Below, in pieces: positions 8,745 through 19,867 of a DNA stretch of 64,000 nt; within the stretch, counting starts at the first letter, position 1; each line of letters starts with the position of its first letter. The position numbers were made by a program, and so were the translations under genes. Source of the DNA: Tritrichomonas musculus (taxonomy: Eukaryota; Parabasalia; Tritrichomonadida; Tritrichomonadidae); NCBI GenBank assembly GCA_039105265.1, contig JAPFFF010000002.1:1612001-1676000 (forward strand), read 5' to 3'. Below the pieces are notes generated by a model. That model saw only the letters and a program-made list of their open reading frames with translations, ran no database searches and was not told where the DNA came from.

Positions 8745-11700
8745 ATGGACGAGACGACAACAAAATTCATTGGAGACATACAATTTAAGGTAGGAGATGC
8801 TACTAGGAAAGGAAGTGAATTATTAACGCTGAGTGATTTGGATGGATATGTACAAGGAGGAAGCTGGTTTGAAGAAGTAGAAGGTTATCCTGAATATGAA
8901 ATCAAAAATGAGAACATAACAGCCTATAAAGATGAATCACTGTCGATGGCTAACTACAACATCCTGAAAATTAATATGTCAAATGACGTACTAAATAAGA
9001 TAATAGCTGCTCCTGACGTAACTGTCGTATTCAAATTCATACTTAGGAAAGAAGTGATATACGATTATGAAGGCAATCTAGTGAAAGAATTTACTGCATA
9101 CGTTGAAAATCATCAAGCAAAAGGTCCGTGTATTACATGTCGTACTGATCTTAAATGTATGGTCACGCATTGGACTACATTCGGCCCTGAGTTCTTTATA
9201 GCATTTGATACTAGACTCGGTGTGAATCCATATTCATTATACATGAATGGGGAGCTATCGATACAGTACTTACTAAAGCAAGACTCGATGGTTGCGAAGA
9301 AGCCAGTAGTCAAGTGTGATGTAATAGATGCGCGTAATGCTCTTCAGTTGTATGAATCAGATGTTCATTACTTTTATAAACCAAGTGTCGTAACTACAGT
9401 GAATGTCGACTCAGTTGATTACTACAAGATGATATATCGAATTCCAAATGATTATACAATACCCATTAACCTTAATTTTACATTTACTGAACACTGTTTT
9501 GGTAATAGATGGAGCCTAATATGGGATGGAACAAAATGGGTTGGAGAGAACATGCAAGGACGTAGCAATGGGAAAATAGAGAGCAGTAAGCAATATCTTC
9601 GTGTAAACAAAAATAATTATGGAGCAAGTGGATGCTATGTCAGATGCAAACGTAGTGAATGGAATAAGATGTTGTTGGATGATACTAATGAAAATTTCAT
9701 GAAAGTGATGTTCGCCAATGGCACTACAAAGTTGTTGTTCAAAGATGGTACAGAGGCAAATGGTTCTGCACATAGCATAGAAATAGATAGATGTGATTCA
9801 ACAGTAGAGATATATACTAAAGAAGGATACGATTATTTACCGCTACAATTACAGATCCAAAACAGTAATAAAGAAGAGGTAGAGTCGTTGTTGAACCGTA
9901 TAGACAAAATTGTTTACGATATGTCACTTGATGGAGCGAGTAACAGGCTTACTTTTAGATGGGATGAACTACATAAGAACGAACATTATGGGTACGACAT
10001 AGATTTGATTGCTGAATTAGATAGTATTGAAAAAATTAACTATTATTGGTCCAGCAGTAACATTAACATAGCGACTAGAGATATCGAACTCTATTTACGT
10101 CAACAGTACACGGATCCTATAGAAGAAGTTAACTGGGATCCAACAACAAATGCTTTTAAGTACATTATTCAACAACAATTTTATGAGATTACTCCAAGAC
10201 CAGATGCAGCCACAACTTTGTATACGGACTTCAATATTACTTCTTCGAAGATAATTACAGCTGATAACATTATGACTATGCGATCAGATCTAAACATGGT
10301 TACAAATACTGTTGATGTGGTTTCTTATGACGTGAAAGATATAAAGAACAATGTAGAGACATTGAACTCAGAGATGGCAGAACTAGCAGCGAAGACAAAA
10401 TATTTACAAAAAGAAGTGGATAAGGTAGATATGAAAGCTAACATAGGTATTGCTTTAGGTGCTGTTGGTTGTGTATTAGGTGCTACTGGTATAGGTGTTG
10501 CTGGTAAAGCATTATCATTTGCATCTAAAGCAGCACAAACTGGGGGTAGGGAATTAATAAATACTGTAACCAAGGTGTCTGATGTTGGTACAAATGTTGT
10601 AGAAGACATTGCTGGTAAGCTCACTGACGAACTACCTGATATTGGAGCTGATGTATTCTTTGGTGATATGGTATCTGTTCCAGTTGGTAGAATGATGCGT
10701 TCGTTATCTAACAAAGATAAACTAAATAATATTATAGCTTGGTGCGATGAGGAGTATGTACCTGTTAATGAAATAAACTTTACTGATGAACTTGATGATC
10801 CGTCCAAAGTAGCCATGACATTAACATCAACAATGGATATGTGTAAGAGATTCCGTCATACGATGAAACCAATGATAAAAACATTAGCGACTACTGTAGA
10901 GAAGAGTGTGTCATCAACAGATTTGGTTAGAGATGACATAATAGATGTTGTTGGTAAATTTGTTAATGGAGAGGTCCATTTGGAAGCAGAAGATGTTATA
11001 ACAGATGGAACAATCAAAGCACGATTTTTGGTGCAAAAAGTTAGTGAATACAATGATGTTGATTATGAAGAGAATATAGTTACTATTAATATTACTGGTG
11101 GAACAATTAATTACCAAGGAACAAATGATTTTCCTAGCTGCACTATGAATGACAAAACATTTGTTATTTCAAACCCAAATAATAATAGGGTTGGTGGAAT
11201 CAGCATCAAAGAGAATACAGCAAAAAGAAGAATGGAATTTACTACAAATGATTTAGCATATACTTGTGATATAGATGCTTTACATAAGAAGATAGATACA
11301 TTACATGAGCAGATAGAAAAGAATGATACAGCTCTAGCTACGACTTTAAATGAATTCCCAACTGTTGATGAAGTAAATGAAGCATTAGATGAATTAAAAA
11401 ATAATATGGTTAATATGGATAACCTGTATACGAAAGAAGAAGCAGATAATAAATATCGAAGCAAAAATGATTTGAATTATGGCGAAGAAGATCAATTAGC
11501 ATTGAAAAGTGAGATTCCACTTGTTGTTCAATCTGATGAAACTGAATGTGATGCAACAGCTGCTGTGCCATCATTAGCTTGTGTCACTAATACATATCAA
11601 ACAATATTTGAAAGTAATCTAATTGATAAAAAAGTTGATTTATTATCAAAACTATTGGATTCAACTTATTATAAGAAAACAGATTGTGATGAAAAATTTG

Positions 11701-12668
11701 CATTGAAGAGTGAAATTCCTGAACCTGTTGATTTGACCAATTATGTCTCCAAAGAGGGTGATTCAACGATAAATGGGAAAATAACAATATTAGATACAAA
11801 TAATACAGAATCAGATTTAAAAATCTCGTTAATAGCAGGCATAGGTACAAATGAAAATGAAGCTGCTACTTTCGGTTTTATGTCTGGTTTAGGTGTTTTA
11901 GGTGTTACAGGTTGTGCAAATATTATTGGTTGGAACGCAAATCATACCATTTTTCATAATAACGTTTTTATAACATATGGTGATTTAGAAATAGATGGTG
12001 TAGATGCAGATTGTTTAAAGGTATATCAAGGAAATCCAAATTTATATGAATCAAATATAGTTCTTGGTTTGGATTCAACAAAATGTTCTAAAATAATATA
12101 TTATAATCAATACAATACTGCCCGCTGGAAAGTAATTTTGAATGATTCAATAGCATTTTCTTATGAAGTTTCTCCATCAGGAAGACTATTCGAGATTTTT
12201 GGAAATTTAGATGTCAAAGGAACTGTCAACAGTAGGGGTTCAAATACAATCACACATTATGCTCCAATTGAAGATATTATTGATGATTTTGAAATAGGAA
12301 AACCAGTATTTATTACAGGAAAAGTTTATAAGAATGTTAATAATGAATGGATTGAATCAACCGAAAAAGATTCAACAGATTGTATTTGTTCAGTGAAAAC
12401 TACAGGTACTTGGAAAGAATTTATTGGAATTTGTGTTCGAATTGACGAAGAAAATAATTCAATTACTTTTGCAAGTCATGGTGATTATTTGGTCAAAGTT
12501 GATGATTCATCAAGGTTTGAAATTGGTGATGAAATTTATATTGATGAAGATAATCAAATCAAAGTTCTTGATGAAAATACTCCAATAACATCAAAAATAA
12601 GACGTTTAACAATTGGAATCATAACTGCAAAAATAAATGATAATATTGTTTGTGTATTCAAAGAGTAA
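8745..12668 (+). CDS. Large chimeric fibre-like protein 3 (1307 aa) with phage-like tip modules
   Basis: Residues 1-865 match the D fibre (49169-52279), including HYFYKPS, SLIWDGTKWVG, the anchor SSKIITADNIMTMRSDLN, a Gly/Ala-rich hydrophobic patch, and a module from LVRDDIIDVV to AYTCDIDALHKK. From about residue 896 it switches to sequence shared with B (32899-35106) and C (56101-57971). That part has tail-fibre-style repeats (YTKEEADNKY, ALKSEIPEPVDLTNY), the block SKEGDSTINGKITILD, and a beta-rich C-terminal module (from about 1170, ITHYAPIED to VCVFKE). Such heptad/YTKxEAD repeats are typical of trimeric phage fibres. The gene is intact and ends the tandem of fibre genes in A. Confidence 0.65.
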   Translation: MDETTTKFIGDIQFKVGDATRKGSELLTLSDLDGYVQGGSWFEEVEGYPEYEIKNENITAYKDESLSMANYNILKINMSNDVLNKIIAAPDVTVVFKFILRKEVIYDYEGNLVKEFTAYVENHQAKGPCITCRTDLKCMVTHWTTFGPEFFIAFDTRLGVNPYSLYMNGELSIQYLLKQDSMVAKKPVVKCDVIDARNALQLYESDVHYFYKPSVVTTVNVDSVDYYKMIYRIPNDYTIPINLNFTFTEHCFGNRWSLIWDGTKWVGENMQGRSNGKIESSKQYLRVNKNNYGASGCYVRCKRSEWNKMLLDDTNENFMKVMFANGTTKLLFKDGTEANGSAHSIEIDRCDSTVEIYTKEGYDYLPLQLQIQNSNKEEVESLLNRIDKIVYDMSLDGASNRLTFRWDELHKNEHYGYDIDLIAELDSIEKINYYWSSSNINIATRDIELYLRQQYTDPIEEVNWDPTTNAFKYIIQQQFYEITPRPDAATTLYTDFNITSSKIITADNIMTMRSDLNMVTNTVDVVSYDVKDIKNNVETLNSEMAELAAKTKYLQKEVDKVDMKANIGIALGAVGCVLGATGIGVAGKALSFASKAAQTGGRELINTVTKVSDVGTNVVEDIAGKLTDELPDIGADVFFGDMVSVPVGRMMRSLSNKDKLNNIIAWCDEEYVPVNEINFTDELDDPSKVAMTLTSTMDMCKRFRHTMKPMIKTLATTVEKSVSSTDLVRDDIIDVVGKFVNGEVHLEAEDVITDGTIKARFLVQKVSEYNDVDYEENIVTINITGGTINYQGTNDFPSCTMNDKTFVISNPNNNRVGGISIKENTAKRRMEFTTNDLAYTCDIDALHKKIDTLHEQIEKNDTALATTLNEFPTVDEVNEALDELKNNMVNMDNLYTKEEADNKYRSKNDLNYGEEDQLALKSEIPLVVQSDETECDATAAVPSLACVTNTYQTIFESNLIDKKVDLLSKLLDSTYYKKTDCDEKFALKSEIPEPVDLTNYVSKEGDSTINGKITILDTNNTESDLKISLIAGIGTNENEAATFGFMSGLGVLGVTGCANIIGWNANHTIFHNNVFITYGDLEIDGVDADCLKVYQGNPNLYESNIVLGLDSTKCSKIIYYNQYNTARWKVILNDSIAFSYEVSPSGRLFEIFGNLDVKGTVNSRGSNTITHYAPIEDIIDDFEIGKPVFITGKVYKNVNNEWIESTEKDSTDCICSVKTTGTWKEFIGICVRIDEENNSITFASHGDYLVKVDDSSRFEIGDEIYIDEDNQIKVLDENTPITSKIRRLTIGIITAKINDNIVCVFKE

Positions 12669-12904
12669 AAGTTCTATATCTCAATATTTTTCGGGTGTAG
12701 AATTCAAAAAACACCATTAGAAAGCTTAAAAACCACTCCATACCTTGGAAATGACATTGGCAGAATAGTGAAAGTAGAGAGTGTGTACTTACGATAGGTT
12801 TTCAGAGGGTATTTGGCCGGGTAGCGAGGCCCAAGCGAAGGTGTACCTGAGCTTGGTGGCGAGCAGTGTAGGCTGGGGTGAAGAATGAATCCCAGCCTAT
12901 ACTA
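12669..12904. other. Gene-free, GC-richer flank of element A with a hairpin
   Basis: No coding frame. The stretch 12790-12880 is clearly less AT-rich than the DNA to its right. A perfect 9-bp stem (TAGGCTGGG at 12869-12877, CCCAGCCTA at 12891-12899, 13-nt loop) lies just before the satellite. This may be the end of A, but no matching terminal repeat is visible in the window. Confidence 0.5.
12869..12899. repeat. 9-bp perfect hairpin
   Basis: TAGGCTGGG, a 13-nt loop, then CCCAGCCTA. It marks the border between the GC-richer flank and the satellite. It could be a terminator-like structure or an element terminus; no function is shown. Confidence 0.6.
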
Positions 12905-13710
12905 TACTACTCATATTCATACATATTTGATGCATATTCATACATATTTGATGCATATTCATGCATATTTAATATATATTCATACATATTTAATAGTTAT
13001 TCATATATGTTTGATGCATATTCATACATATTTGATGCATATTCAATCATTATTGTGCATATTAATATATGTTTGATGCATATTCATACATATTTGATGC
13101 ATATTCAACCATTATTGTGCATATTAATAGATATTTTGTTACATATTCATACATATTTAATGCATATTAATAGATATTTTATTGCATATTCATACATATT
13201 TGATGCATATTCAACCATTATTGTGCATATTAATAGATATTTTGTTACATATTCATACATATTTGATGCATATTCATACATATTTGATGCATATTCATGC
13301 ATATTTAATATATATTCATACATATTTAATAGTTATTCATATATGTTTGATGCATATTCATACATATTTGATGCATATTCAATCATTATTGTGCATATTA
13401 ATATATGTTTGATGCATATTCATGCATATTTGATGCATATTCATGCATATTTGATGCATATTCATGCATATTTAATATATATTCATATATATTTGATTCA
13501 TATTCATACATTTTGGTGTATATTCATACATATTTGATGCATATTTATAGATATTAGATGCATATTCATATATGTTTGATGCACATTTATACATATTTAA
13601 TAGGATTCATGCATGTTTGGTACATATTCATACATATTTGTGCATATTTAATAGATATTCATAAACATTTAATTCATGATGCATATTCATAATATTTGAG
13701 CATATATAAT
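12905..13710. repeat. Minisatellite, 21-bp unit with 336-bp higher-order period
   Basis: The unit is close to TGCATATTCATACATATTTGA, with variants. A marked run of variant units at about 12913-13085 recurs almost exactly at about 13249-13421 (for example ATGCATATTTAATATATATTC at 12961 and 13297), a 336-bp spacing or 16 units. The array decays after about 13,600. Because 21 is a multiple of three, frames stay open and give false proteins of the HTYLMHI or SYIFDAY kind. Confidence 0.9.
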
Positions 13711-13975
13711 GACCATAAAGCTCAAAATAATCTCGATTTCTGCATTTTAATTTTAATCTTTGGTCATAAAATATTGATATATTAAATTAAAAACATAGTG
13801 AATTCAATTTATTTAACTTAATGGGTAAGCACAAATAGGAATTAGGTTCAAAAAGTACATATGCTATTTTTTTTAAAAAGAAGAGTCTTTAAAAATGTAA
13901 AAATAAATTAAATCAGACTCATATAATATAATGTACATTAGATATAGTTAATAAAGTAAAGAATTATTAAGCCTT

Positions 13976-14295
13976 TTATATATATATATAACGTTTATAA
14001 TTTTTTTCAAGAATTTTAATTTTATTCCAGGATAACCGTTTTTTAATAATAAAATTTCAATAAGCTCATATAAAAAGTTTGTATTTTTTTAAAAAATTTA
14101 TGATTTTTTCCTTACCTTTTTTATTCAAATTTTTCCTTCTCAATTATAATCCCAGGATGATTGATCGTTTTTAATTCAATTTTTGAATTATATTTTGGTT
14201 GATAATCGACATGGTTAAATATTAAACCATCTTAAACGGTTATCCTGGAATAAAATAAACATCCTGGAATTAAATAACAAACGTTATATAAATAT
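13976..14295. mobile_element. Palindromic MITE-like repeat
   Basis: Inverted arms read inward as TATATAACGTTT, then ATTCCAGGATAACCGTTT. The left arm is about 13978-14045 and the right arm about 14233-14292 (AAACGGTTATCCTGGAATAAAAT). The motif TTCCAGGAT occurs twice in the right arm. There is no coding capacity. The flanks are TA-rich, so no target duplication can be called. Confidence 0.6.
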
Positions 14296-14727
14296 TTTAT
14301 AAATTGAATAATTTAAAATGAATATGGTGTATATTAGTTATTTATAATTTTAATTATTATAGGTTTTTATCAAGGTTTCACTATAATAACATAAATAATA
14401 AGATATATATATAAAATATTATTTTATTTAATAAATATATGATATAATCAATTCTAATATGGTGGTTTTACCCATATTATCACAATGGAATACATAAATT
14501 AACATAATGTCTTTCTGTTTGAGTAGATTGATACCTTTTATTTCTCAAAAATTTTGTAAAATTTTTGAAAAATTTATGATTATATTAGAGTATTCAATTT
14601 TTTGCATTCAAAATAATAATTCTCATTAAATAATATTATTTTGATTACTTATCATCAATTTAATTCTATTTTAACCAGAGAAATAATATACATATCGTTA
14701 AATTTACTAGGATATTGTTTATTTTTA
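14296..14727. other. AT-rich DNA, nothing recognised
   Basis: No gene, RNA or clear repeat is seen in this stretch, which is almost entirely A/T. Confidence 0.6.
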
Positions 14728-15125
14728 AATTGAATAGATTAATTCTTGTTTCAATGATCTCTCAATTATTTTGAATTAAAAACCAAATATCGAAAATATA
14801 CGCATTTTATATTTGTTTATATATTATATTACTTATATAATTAAGTTTAATTTAGATTGGAAATATAGTTTTTATTATTTCCGGCAAGATATTTTAGTTT
14901 TTTTAATTGAATGCATTAATTATTATTTCAATGATCTCTCAATTATTTTGAATTAAAAACCAAATATCGAAATTATACGCATTTTATATTAGTTTATATA
15001 TTATATTACTTATATAATTAAGTTTAATTTAGATTGGAAATATAGTTTTTATTATTTCCGGCAAGATATTTTAGTTTTTTTAATTGAATGCATTAATTAT
15101 TATTTCAATGATCTCTCAATTATTT
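14728..15125. repeat. 177-bp tandem duplication
   Basis: The string TCAATGATCTCTCAATTATT starts at 14751, 14928 and 15105, giving an exact 177-bp period. Two nearly complete copies and a partial third are present, differing at only a few positions, so the duplication is recent. It is non-coding. Confidence 0.85.
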
Positions 15126-15500
15126 TCAATGAATAAGGAAAAGTCATCTTTTTCATCTTTTGGTGCATATATTCATTTACTAAAATATAATATTTTATCA
15201 TTTAATTTAGTGAAATGCTTTATTTAATGATTTTTTGGTGGAGATATTTTAATTTTTTATTTTGAATGTTTATTTTGCAATTCTATGATCATTCAATTTG
15301 TTTCTGAGCTAATTTTTATATTTTTACATTTTTGAAAAAAATTACACAAAAAATTGAGAGAATCCTCACAAAATCGTGAAGGGCATAAAGACTTTGAGCC
15401 TTCAAATTAATTGAGATATTTTTTTGAAGTCAATAATTTATATATAACTCATAAAAAAAACAATATATAAACAATTAAACATTGGAATATAAATAATAAC
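15126..15500. other. AT-rich DNA, nothing recognised
   Basis: No coding frame or structured repeat seen. Confidence 0.6.
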
Positions 15501-15998
15501 ATTATTTTTAGGGTGGCACTGGGTGGGCAAAAAAAAGAAAAATGGGTCAAAAAAAACGTAGTAATTGGGTCACCAAATATCCTCTCAATTTTTTTCAAGT
15601 AATAACGATCAAAAAAGGTCAAATAATTGCCTTTTTTTTTTAGTTTGCGAAAAATGTTGTAGAGCGGGGGAGGGAGAAGAGAAAAATTTTTAAAATATTG
15701 ATCGTTGAGGTCAATTTTTTGCCTAAAACAAAACAGGTATTTTTATTGGGTTGATCAAATTCATTATTTCATATATTTTGTATTTTCCCATATATATTTG
15801 ATTAATTCATTATGATTTATTTGCTTGTATTTTTTTTTTTTTTTCTCATCTTATTGATATTAAAAATTTTGAAGAATTTCAGTTAAAAGCAGAATATAAT
15901 AAAATTAAGATGGCACTAATGCAATATTTAGCTTTTGGATGCGTTTAACAAAGTTTTAAATTAATATAAATTTAATTTTAAATAGTTTTAAAAAAATA

Positions 15999-16060
15999 AG
16001 GCACAGGGTTGAGTCGAACAAGTGGTATCTAATTACAATTATACCACTTAGAAAATTTCT
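15999..16060 (-). other. Degenerate tRNA-like sequence with B-box match
   Basis: On the minus strand GTTCGACTC fits the Pol III B box (GWTCRANNC). It is preceded at tRNA-like distance by TAAGTGGTATAATTG, a weak A box. The T arm and acceptor do not pair, so this is not a functional tRNA; it may be a SINE-like relic within the hAT-like element. Confidence 0.3.
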
Positions 16061-16453
16061 GTATGTTTTTCCTAAACTATAAAAAGATAAAGTCATATCG
16101 AATAATTATATTAATTCATCTCATTTTATCAAAATTATATGATTTTACCTCAAAAAAATGTTTTGAAATGAAAATTGGTGCCAAAATAATGATCAACATA
16201 TGAAAAAAAAAAATGATAAATTTTATCAGATAATTTAATATCTCAATTGTTTAAAATAAAAAAGCTGCATTAAACATTTTGTTTATGTCATATAATCATA
16301 ATTTTAGAAATACATTTCATATTTACTAATGAAAAGTTAAATAATAATATAATAATTAAGGATATCTTTAATTATTATTATTTTAATTCTTAAATAGCCT
16401 CTTAACTTCATAGGAAGATATAAATATACTGATATATTAATTTATTTTGAATG

Positions 16454-16611
16454 CAAAATTTTGGCCCAAGTTGGCCCAACTTGACCCAAGTTAGCCCAAA
16501 TTTAATTGCCAAATATCCTCTGAATTATTCAAAGTTTATGAGAAAAGTTAGCCCAAAAAATTTGGGCCAACTTGGGCTAACTTGGGCCAAGTTGGGCCAA
16601 AATTTTATATA
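16454..16611. repeat. Palindrome of GGCCCAAGTT decamers
   Basis: The left arm has successive decamers GGCCCAAGTT, GGCCCAACTT, GACCCAAGTT and AGCCCAAATT. The right arm (about 16559-16611) is their inverted complement. It would fold into a hairpin with stems near 50 bp. The reading frame across it (16451-16663) is a by-product. Confidence 0.8.
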
Positions 16612-17043
16612 TGTTTTTTATTGTTTTATTTATTTAAATTATATTTATGACCATTATATATAATAAAAATAGGTTAGTTTATTTAATATTAAAAACTTTT
16701 AGGAAGATATATTTATTTTTTGGATACTCAATATTTCTGATGAAAACGATAAAAAAACTATCAAATTAGATATAATTTAATATAGTTTTATCGCATTCAA
16801 TTTATTAAATTAGCAGAAAAAAATACTTTTAAAAAGATATAAAACGATAATTATATTAATATATTTATATATTTAAAAAAAATATATGTGATATTTATTG
16901 ATTATTTTTGACCCACATTAACCCATCTTGACCCACATTTTGGCCCATGATTTTTAAAAAATATTATTTTGGGCCGATTTGACCACCCTAATTATTTTAT
17001 AATATATAATAATAATAATAAAAAGTACTATTAAAGCAGTATA

Positions 17044-17425
17044 TTGCCCTTCAGAGGTTTTAAAAATTACGTTCTGTTTAAACTTTTTCAATAAAATAGA
17101 CCAAGAAAAAAAATCAATTACGTTTTACGATTACGTCTACGTTAAAATAATTTGAATACGACTTTTTTAGAAAAAGTTAATAAAAAGTTGAATTTGAAAA
17201 AAATATTTTTATCTTTAAATATTAATATTTTCTCCTTTCAAATTTGAGAGCTCTAGCTTAGAGGTTAAATTAATTTGAGGATAAAGTATTGAGTTTGAAA
17301 CTATGCCTCTTAACTTTTTTTATTCTTAAATAAATTATGTAATTACGTTTCATTTTGGCAATTTTTACACTTTAATACGTCTTTTCATTGAATTTTATAA
17401 AATTCCAATTACGTCCGAAGGGTAA
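17044..17425. mobile_element. 382-bp MITE with 8-9 bp target duplication
   Basis: Direct repeats GCAGTATA(T) flank the element (17036-17044 and 17426-17434). The ends are imperfect inverted repeats, TTGCCCTTCAGAGG and, at the right, the complement of TTACCCTTCGGACG (11 of 14 match). It is non-coding and contains a tRNA-like stretch. Eight bp would suit hAT and nine bp a Mutator-like element; the final T is ambiguous. Confidence 0.7.
17248..17320 (+). other. tRNA-like sequence inside the 382-bp MITE
   Basis: TAGCTTAGAGGTTA resembles a Pol III A box and GAGTTTGAAAC a decayed B box about 37 nt later. It resembles the minus-strand relic at 15999-16060. No cloverleaf forms. Confidence 0.3.
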
Positions 17426-17434
17426 GCAGTATAT

Positions 17435-19069
17435 GAAAAAAAATTTAAATCATTCTGAAAAAATTAATGATAATTAAATAAATTAAATAGATAAATCATT
17501 TGATGTTTATTAATAGCAAATCAGTTATTTGTTCAGTAAAAAAATAAAGTATTTTTTCAAATGAAATATTCGTAAATAGAACTCAATTTCAATTCCAAAT
17601 TTTTAGATTGAAAAAAAAAAAATAGTATTATATATTAACAATCATTTATCAAAAATATTATTTATCAGATATTTGGCGAGAAAACAAACCTCGATAAAAA
17701 AATTCGAACGATAGATTCAATTCTTTCAAAATTATTTGAGTGAAAACTCTCAATTTACTCGTTAGACGATTAGAATTTCAATAAATTATTTTCATGCTAA
17801 TTATTGAAAATTGAATATCATTGAAAGTATGTATTATTTAGTATATATATTTCTTGATCAATTATATATATACATTTAATATAAATATTAAAATAAATTA
17901 TATATAGAAGTAGGAAAATTTTTAAATAATAGAGTTTAAACTTTATAACAATAAATATATATTCATTAATAAACATATATGTTAATCAAAGCAATTAATA
18001 AGATATATATAATTTTTAATCAAAGATATTTATATTTCAAAAATGAAAAAAATGAAAATTCGATGGATCATATCACGGCGTATGCCAAAAATTAAACTCC
18101 AAAATTAAAAATTTAATTATAAATATAAGTATTTTAAATTATAATATCTGATTTTATCATTATAGATTTTGCATAAAATCGAGATACTCAAAAAATGTCA
18201 TTTTTGATAAATGAAAAAGCATCATAAAAATGTCGATAAAAGGGACCATTTGGAGAGAGATGCTTTTTCAATTTTCAAATTGTTTGGAAATTATATATAT
18301 TAAGATTGCTTGGAAATATAAAGTGAATTTACATAATAAATCAAAGAATTATTGATTAGTGATATAATTGAATATTTCTATTTTGAGGTAATATAAATGG
18401 TTTATATAAATTATTAAATATAATATAAAATTAATTTCTATCATAAAAAATAATATTGCTTTAATATTATAATTTTTTTGACAAATTATTAAGATAATCA
18501 TGTATTAAATTTAACAAATTTCTCGAATGAATAAAAACGATTTTAGAAATGCTATAAAGTCTATATTATTCAATTATTTTGATGTTAAAATTAATTTAAT
18601 AGTATAAATGCTTTTAAAGGCAAAATACAAAAACAATTTATATATTTTAATCCAAGATAAATATATTTTTTATGAAAATTTTAGAAAATTTTACTTGATA
18701 TTAAGATTTATAAAAATTGGCCCAGGACCATAGGAAATAAAGAATATAAACTTGGAATTAAAAGCCAGACCACTTTTTTTCATTCAATTATTTTGGCATA
18801 ACAATATTTTATTTCAAATTAAAATTTTATAACTTTTTTTTTTCAATTTTCTTAAAAAGCCAAATATAATCAGAAAAATATTTTTTAAAAAAATATATTT
18901 ATCACATTATTTTAAAACTATTTATAATTCAAAATGGATTATAATATTTCCATATATCTGAAATTTATAGATAAAAATAAAAACAATTTTTTAATTTTAA
19001 ATTAAAATAAGATATTTAACAAATTAATTTGGGTATTGAAATTTTATCAAAAATTAAGATCCTCAGAAG
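17435..19069. other. Long AT-rich gene-free stretch
   Basis: No gene, RNA or intact element seen. The only structure noted is an inverted pair TGAAAAAGCATC (18212-18223) and GATGCTTTTTCA (18259-18270) that would form a 12-bp stem. Confidence 0.6.
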
Positions 19070-19510
19070 ATCTTACCAACCTTCTTTAGCTCTTTCAAAC
19101 TTTCAACAGCAATATATACATCACAATCTTTATTAAATAATACTTCTTTAGTATATAACTCTTTTTTACTACTTCTTTTCAACACGATTATTCTTATCTT
19201 ACTCAATAAACTTCATTAAGCTAAAATCAGAAGCGCTATTTTACACCACACGTTTTATTAAACAAAAGTTCTTCATATTGTAACTCATTTCTACACCTTT
19301 TTATATTTCCAAAATTATTTCTCATCACGCCTTACAAACTTCCTCAGACATAATCAACAGCACTATATACATCACAATCTTTATTAAATAATACTTCTTT
19401 ACGTTATAAGTCATTTCTATTACTCCTTTTTTAGCATATCTTATTCTTATCTTACTCAACAAACTTCCTCAGACAAAATCAGAAACGCCATTTTACACCG
19501 CATGTTTTAT
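19070..19510 (-). pseudogene. Tandem coding relic, about 250-bp unit
   Basis: Two diverged copies lie 251 bp apart (CAACAGCAATATATACATC at 19104, CAACAGCACTATATACATC at 19355). On the minus strand the right-hand part of the first copy reads as a plausible protein end (ELYTKEVLFNKDCDVYIAVE, then KELKKVGKIF and a stop at about 19066-19068). Frameshifts and stops break both copies. I do not recognise the family; a host repeat-gene relic is possible. Confidence 0.4.
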
Positions 19511-19867
19511 TAGCCATTAGCTAAATATCTCAACAAATAATTTTCTTTAATAAAAGATATTTTAACAAAATTATATTTTTTAAATATTGAAAATTTATAA
19601 ATTGAAGGAAATTAAAAATCAGACCATATTTTGAATGCAAACGCGATGTAACGATCAAAAATTGAGATATAAAAAATTTTAACGATCAAGTAAAGTATTC
19701 AAATCATATTCAAATATTTGTCTGACTTTTCAGTCCCAGTTTATATTTATTAAAAATAAATTAAAAAATTAAATATAAATTTGCATAAAAAATCTTCTTT
19801 TGAATTTTAAGATATAAATAAGATTTTAGAAAAAATGATATGAATAAATGAAAAAGTTGGATGAAAT

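Larger units (their letters stand above)
15509..16990. mobile_element. hAT-like non-autonomous DNA transposon
   Basis: The element begins TAGGGTGGCACTGGGTGGGC and ends with CCACCCTA. Perfect 8-bp direct repeats ATTATTTT flank it (15501-15508 and 16991-16998). Eight-bp target duplications and ends of the form YAGGGNTGG are characteristic of the hAT superfamily. The 1,482 bp holds no transposase frame. Subterminal GGGTCAA/GGCCCA motifs occur at both ends (15525-15590, 16905-16980), and there is a strong internal palindrome at 16454-16611. Confidence 0.75.

Noticed and set aside
10325-10816. Long antisense frame inside the 1307-aa gene (and similar ones at 4981-5415, 11111-11464, 27090-27500)
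   Set aside because: Antisense shadows of well-supported coding sequence, with Ser/Leu-rich composition typical of such shadows.
12878-13537. Open frames of up to 219 codons across the satellite
   Set aside because: They arise because the 21-bp unit has no stop in several frames; the products are pure repeat (HTYLMHI) and overlap one another.
12905-13710. CRISPR-like array
   Set aside because: The units abut with no unique spacers and the context is eukaryotic; this is a satellite.
15999-16060. Functional tRNA gene
   Set aside because: The B box fits but T-arm, acceptor and anticodon stems do not pair; kept only as a relic.
16451-16663. 70-codon frame in the GGCCCAAGTT palindrome
   Set aside because: Produced by the palindromic decamer repeats; no coding signal.
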